DNA from: Niebla homalea
Taxonomy: Eukaryota > Ascomycota > Lecanoromycetes > Lecanorales > Ramalinaceae
Reading direction: 5' to 3'
Assembly: GCA_019925105.1 (NCBI GenBank)
Contig: JAHGAU010000024.1
Span: forward strand, 124,001 to 188,000
DNA length: 64,000 nucleotides
How positions within the stretch are numbered: position 1 is the first letter of the stretch; the number at the start of each line of letters is the position of its first letter. The translations under genes were made by a program, and so were the position numbers. Below the pieces are notes generated by a model. That model saw only the letters and a program-made list of their open reading frames with translations. It was not told where the DNA came from and did no database searches. Shown here piece after piece: positions 60,253 to 64,000 of the stretch.

Positions 60253-62563
60253 CTAGATAATGACGGAATTAGCTGAGGATGAACGGACGGAATGTCCTCC
60301 GGCGCCCTGCCGATCTTGGTAGAAAACACGGTTCGATGGTCTGTCAGGTCCATTCTGCTCCGCTCGAATGGATTCCGTACTCCCTGACCCGTCCAATTGG
60401 GAACTGCCATTCAACCTACCGCGATGTGGCCCAGTTGAAGTAACTGGGGGAGCCTGACGCCATCGTCTTTGGATTTCTTGATCGTCATCTACCAGAACAA
60501 TCATCCAGACCCCGATCTGGCCATTGCTGCCGATGAGAGGAGTACAGTGGATCCATCGATTCCGGCCGCCTTCATCTGCTCGCGAGAGCCAGCGAATCTT
60601 GGCCGTCACTCCTCGACCTTCTGCCAATGCGGTTGAGAGTTCATCCCGTACGCGCGAAGAGCCCCCTATCCTATCCAGGAAAGGAGATTGAAGCATGCCA
60701 GGTATTCGCAGTGTCGGCGATGCGAACAAGATCCGGAAAGATGGATAGGGCCGTATTAGTAGATACTGTAGTGGGATTAGGTCACCCTCAACCAATTCAA
60801 CAAAGATTTGACATACATTCTGGTAGATGCCGCTTAGCTTTCCACTCTGCTGCTGACCCTCTTCAGATAGATTCGCATCGGGAACAGGCTCCTGGAGGAG
60901 GAGTCTTGGCATGTGGGGAGCTTTGCTGTGAGTATGGTCCAGGTCATCCTCCTGGTATTCGCGGTGCATCCTTCCGCCATGTTTCCTGACCGTCTCCAAC
61001 TCTGCAATGTTGAGCATTGCACTCAATTCAAGAAAGTCATCTTTATCCTTGTCTCCTCCGTCCCCACCTTTACTGCCCGACTGCTCTTGCTGCACGAGCT
61101 GTTGCAGGGATTCAAGATCGGTGCAGTCCTTTGCCAATCCACTGACATCAACCTGCGCGCCTATGAAATAGCGTATTTTGCCTCTGCTATCGCACAGCGG
61201 CGCGATCATTAACATGTTCATGAATGGGGATCCGTCCCGTCGACTGCCCGCGTTAACGACAGTCTCGATGCCACCTGGATGGCTGCTTACTAATTCAAGA
61301 ACACTTCGCAGTGCTCCTTGCCCGAACGGACCGCATCACCTAAGCGCTTGGGGCTGAGAGGATTGGTCTTGGGACCTTGCAAGAATCGACAGTTTCGACC
61401 TATCACGTAGCTGAGACCGTACTGTGTGGTCCGGTTGAACTCTAAGTTCTGATCAGCAGAAGGCCTTCCCGCTCACGAATCCACAAGCACGAACCTTCCG
61501 AGGCGAAGACGATGGGATTATCCGGCCTCGATGGGTCTGTCAAACAAAACACCTCGGCTAGGCCTTCAGAAGCATCGCGGAGGTGGGGGGCGAGAGTGCC
61601 AGTAATCCGGCGTGCGATGCTTAGGCTGACGACCCGGATGTATACCTGGGTTATGAAGGCAGGTAAAGCCTGTTGGGTCAGAATGGAGAATGCTTCGTCA
61701 GCCTTCCGTTCCAGGTCACGGTTTGCGGTGAGACTGCTGGACTGTGTTGTGAATGAGAACCCAGGGATGGGCGTGAGAGCCTCGGCAATGGCGTTGGCGT
61801 ATTGGATGGCTTTCAGTGCTTTCAGCGCATCGAGATAGTATATGAGCATTGGCACTGATTGCGGCCGATGAGTGCTGAGAAAGGCGGTAAAGCGTAAGAG
61901 CGAGGATGGATTGGAGAAGATGACCTCGAGGTGAGCGCGGGAAAACAGCAGCACTGAGCGGTCTTCAAGAGAAAAGCTTTGATGGCCCTCCTCCGGCGGA
62001 GCGATGAGGTCGAAGGAACCTTGAATGTCACCTGCCAGTGGCTCCATCTGGTCGGTATCTTCAAGAGCAGATCTTGTCTGAAGGGCAGGCAAGTCGGCCG
62101 AAGTTGCTTGTGTTTCGTACGTCTCTTCGGAAGAGCCTTGTGAACCAAAGGAGGGGCTGCGGGAGAGGTTACGCTGCTTCGATCTAGCATGATCCTGAAC
62201 GCTACAATACCGAGTCAGAACGAGGAGCAGATGCATGAAGGGTACTGCGGACCTTGATGCCCCTGATGCCTCCAAACGGGCAGGACCATCATGAGAGGAT
62301 GTTGGGGGGGCGTCTAAAGTGGGAGAGATGGGCGCGTCCGATGTGGAGCGCTGACGGGCGGTGCCATTGACGGCACTGGACTGGCGCGAGGGCCACGCTC
62401 CGTGATCGTGGAAATCATGTCTGCTTGATGGAGGAAGTACTTTATCGTAGAAGGATTTGCTGTACTGTGGATTAGGATTCACGTTGGGGGGGTTCAGCCG
62501 GTGCTGTCGAAGGCCGTCTGTCTGACGCATGTCATGAGCTGAAGGGTACTGACGTAAAGGCAT
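60253..62563 (-). CDS. RGS-LOV blue-light photoreceptor (five-exon model)
   Basis: Exons in reading order: 62,563-62,253, 62,201-61,495, 61,441-61,291, 61,243-60,817, 60,765-60,253, giving 702 aa. Order of parts: a disordered Ser/Pro-rich N-terminus; an RGS-like domain (about 186-303, LLFSRAHLEVIFSNPSSLLR); a LOV domain (about 317-429) with GRNCRFLQ holding the flavin-reactive Cys near 357, NYRRDGSPF-MN and the conserved Gln in GAQVD; an acidic linker; a conserved C-terminal region (YLLIRPYPSFRILFASP..GGSSRVRDEL..RWIHCTPL) and a disordered tail. Fungal RGS-LOV proteins such as Botrytis BcLOV4 bind FMN and move to the plasma membrane in blue light. The RGS part is expected to speed GTP hydrolysis by G-alpha subunits. 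All residues needed for the LOV photocycle are present. The first intron is the least certain; without it the protein is 719 aa. Confidence 0.9.
60766..60816 (-). other. RGS-LOV intron 4 (51 nt, in frame)
   Basis: The donor GTATGT is ideal, a CTAAT branch-like site lies 11-15 nt before the end, and the acceptor is ACAG. The length is divisible by three, so the frame stays open if it is retained and adds 17 residues (VCQIFVELVEGDLIPLQ). Removing it gives GIYQNYLLIRPYPS, a continuous conserved block. Confidence 0.85.
61244..61290 (-). other. RGS-LOV intron 3 (47 nt)
   Basis: Donor GTAAGC, acceptor GCAG. Splicing joins EVFLN-Y with RRDGSPF, an essential LOV segment. The unspliced reading changes frame. 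Confidence 0.92.
61442..61494 (-). other. RGS-LOV intron 2 (53 nt)
   Basis: Donor GTTCGT, CTGAT branch site, acceptor TTAG. Splicing joins IVFASE with EFNRTTQYG just before GRNCRFLQ. Unspliced, the frame ends at a stop in the intron. Confidence 0.92.
62202..62252 (-). other. RGS-LOV possible intron 1 (51 nt, in frame)
   Basis: A strong branch site (CTGAC) lies 11-15 nt before the acceptor GTAG, but the donor GTCCGC is weak. The length is a multiple of three. It would add a hydrophobic stretch (VPFMHLLLVLTRYC) that does not fit its disordered surroundings, which favours an intron. Confidence 0.55.
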
Positions 62564-63584
62564 TGGACGTGGAATTGCAACAAGGAATGGCGGAGCGTCA
62601 AGCAGTGTCGCAAATCAGTAAGCACACCATCAAGCAAATGAGTACTAAATGGAGGCGTCAGGGGCTGGAAGGGGTGAAATGATAAGGGATGAGCTAAAGA
62701 CAGGGAGGAAGCAAACGGTGGTACGGTGCCGTTATAATAGAGTATCCACAGACATCGACTATCAAAACCCTGTCGGTAACGATCACCAAAGTCCAAAAGA
62801 AGAGGCTAAAAGTTCTGGTCAAGTCCCACCCAAATTGGTTAGTCGTAGGCTCTTTCCAAATGAACACTCTGAATTGTATGAAGCCAGCACGCACACGTCA
62901 AGACATACATGACGCGTACATGGACCGAAACTCTTGTGAGAAAAATAAGTCTGGCGAGGTCTCGACGGAGAATATACGGAGAATAATAACTGGAAGGTCG
63001 ACCCCGGCAACGAAGTGCATGTAAAGTTGTCAATTGATCTGACGCCAAAAAGAGATTTCACGATCGAAAGCGGAAAGGTGCGGTCGACGACGGTTCAACC
63101 CACACACGATAATTGGCTCATCGTCCATCTTGAATTCTTGATGAGTTGATGCAGAAGGGAAGCTAAGCTACGGATTAAGTAAGCCCCGGGTCATTTCTCA
63201 CTTGCTGGCAATATTGATGTATTCCTCTTTGGGTGAAACTTAGCACGAACGATTCAACGAATAAGAAGGAGCAATACTTGTACTTGGCAGGTCCTTGATT
63301 TTAGGACAAATTTGCTTTGAGTCCCAGTATGTGTAGGTACCTATGATTCAAACCCTGTGCTTTTTTTTCTACAGCAGATCGTGTCAACCCCGTTGGACCT
63401 TGGGGACAATGTTTTATTGTCTCTTGCTTGACCTTCAGGTAGGGCCACGTACTATGGAGTATGAAGACCGCTCTAGAAGTTGCTACCGGTACTTATATGC
63501 TATCGTAGGCGAGCAATGATGGGAACGCCAATCGCTATGCGTCATCAATGATGATCAAATACATCTCCAAAGAGCATTTCAGCA
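62564..63584. promoter_or_regulatory. Upstream region of the RGS-LOV gene
   Basis: About 1 kb between the RGS-LOV start and the 3' end of the next gene. On the minus strand 62,650-62,715 is pyrimidine-rich (complement of GGAAGGGGTGAAATGATAAG..), as is common near fungal transcription starts. Several short open frames overlap here on both strands, but none resembles a protein I know. I see no TATA box or light-response element that I would defend. Confidence 0.4.
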
Positions 63585-64000
63585 TCACGTAGCACTTCCC
63601 TCGTCGTCACATTCCTCCACTGTTGCAGCTTGACCTGTCCCTCTGCAACTTGTGATTGATTGCTCCTTTCCGTCTTGTAAGAAAGGCCCATTCTGACAAG
63701 CTACATTTTCTGTCGCGGTCGCGGTCGAGGTCGCTGCCCCTGGCGGGGCTGCATTGCGGGCCTCTGGTGACGTGCTCGGCTTGTTCGCAGGCTTTCTCAA
63801 CATGTGATGGTCCGGATCAGCGCCACGCTGCCCCTTCGAGCCGTCGCCGGCTGCAGACAAATCTGCTGATGTGCCTGTCTCCGACATCTCGAGGTTGGCT
63901 GGGCTGGATGCGGGGCTAGAATGGAGGGTGGATAGCGCAGATGAAACTCGATGCAACGGCAAGACTGACCAGCCCTCTGGAATCGATAAACCTGGAGGGA
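63585..64000 (-). CDS. 3' end of a gene continuing past the right edge
   Basis: An open frame runs from the window edge to a TGA at 63,585, about 138 codons without an internal stop. It reads PPGLSIPEGWSVLPLHRVSS, then a Ser/Ala/Thr/Pro-rich low-complexity tail with an acidic end (ECDDEGSAT). Normal GC content. The opening stretch faintly recalls the linker of fungal HRD1-type ubiquitin ligases, but this is only a resemblance from memory. The true start and any introns are outside the window. Confidence 0.55.
   Translation of the reverse strand, partial: PPGLSIPEGWSVLPLHRVSSALSTLHSSPASSPANLEMSETGTSADLSAAGDGSKGQRGADPDHHMLRKPANKPSTSPEARNAAPPGAATSTATATENVACQNGPFLQDGKEQSITSCRGTGQAATVEECDDEGSAT

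Noticed and set aside
1..64000. CRISPR arrays, rRNA or tRNA genes, telomeric repeats
   Set aside because: No regular repeat-spacer pattern, no rRNA or tRNA gene and no TTAGGG-type array was seen. The only tRNA-like pieces are the heads of the SINE-like elements and the primer sites.

Overview
The window is filamentous ascomycete (Pezizomycotina) DNA in two compartments. Bases 1 to about 58,100 are an AT-rich block, by eye roughly one G or C in five. It is built almost entirely of transposons wrecked by repeat-induced point mutation (RIP: CpA to TpA, so Gln and Trp codons become stops). From about 58,400 to 64,000 the DNA is ordinary, GC-balanced and gene-bearing. The fungal RGS-LOV photoreceptor, the DUF3431 gene and the short GT..AG introns of 47-53 nt fit this assignment.

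Block 1-26,223 is one Ty3/gypsy chromovirus (element B), about 7.2 kb within the window. Its LTRs are at 1-123 (cut by the window edge) and 26,008-26,223. It is swollen by three later insertions whose target-site duplications (TSDs) can be read exactly: a complete second chromovirus (A, 290-7,727, TSD ACGGG) and two full-length Tad1-like LINEs (10,926-16,712 and 17,066-22,843, TSDs of 12 and 13 bp). Both LINEs lie inside the B reverse-transcriptase region.

Block 26,224-30,987 holds an unassigned degenerate tract with a well-preserved solo LTR, one copy of an unclassified ~248-bp element (N) and a TRIM-like LTR element (D). Block 30,998-43,328 looks like one Mutator-like DNA element (149-bp terminal inverted repeats, 10-bp TSD). 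It contains a third, truncated LINE, two gag-only LTR elements (C1, C2), two SINE-like elements with perfect 13-bp TSDs, and a MITE (E1).

Block 43,339-52,520 has a truncated second copy of B, a third chromovirus pol (G) interrupted by the other N copy, a deleted C copy (C3), a 363-bp MITE carrying the Mutator-like ends (10-bp TSD), and a second E copy. Block 52,526-58,098 is a complete Ty1/copia element (F) on the minus strand. RIP stops part-way through its right LTR, where the block meets the gene-bearing DNA.

The gene-bearing part carries, all on the minus strand, an intact membrane-anchored DUF3431 protein, a multi-exon RGS-LOV blue-light photoreceptor, and the 3' end of a further gene cut by the right edge. 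None of the AT-block elements keeps an intact coding frame.
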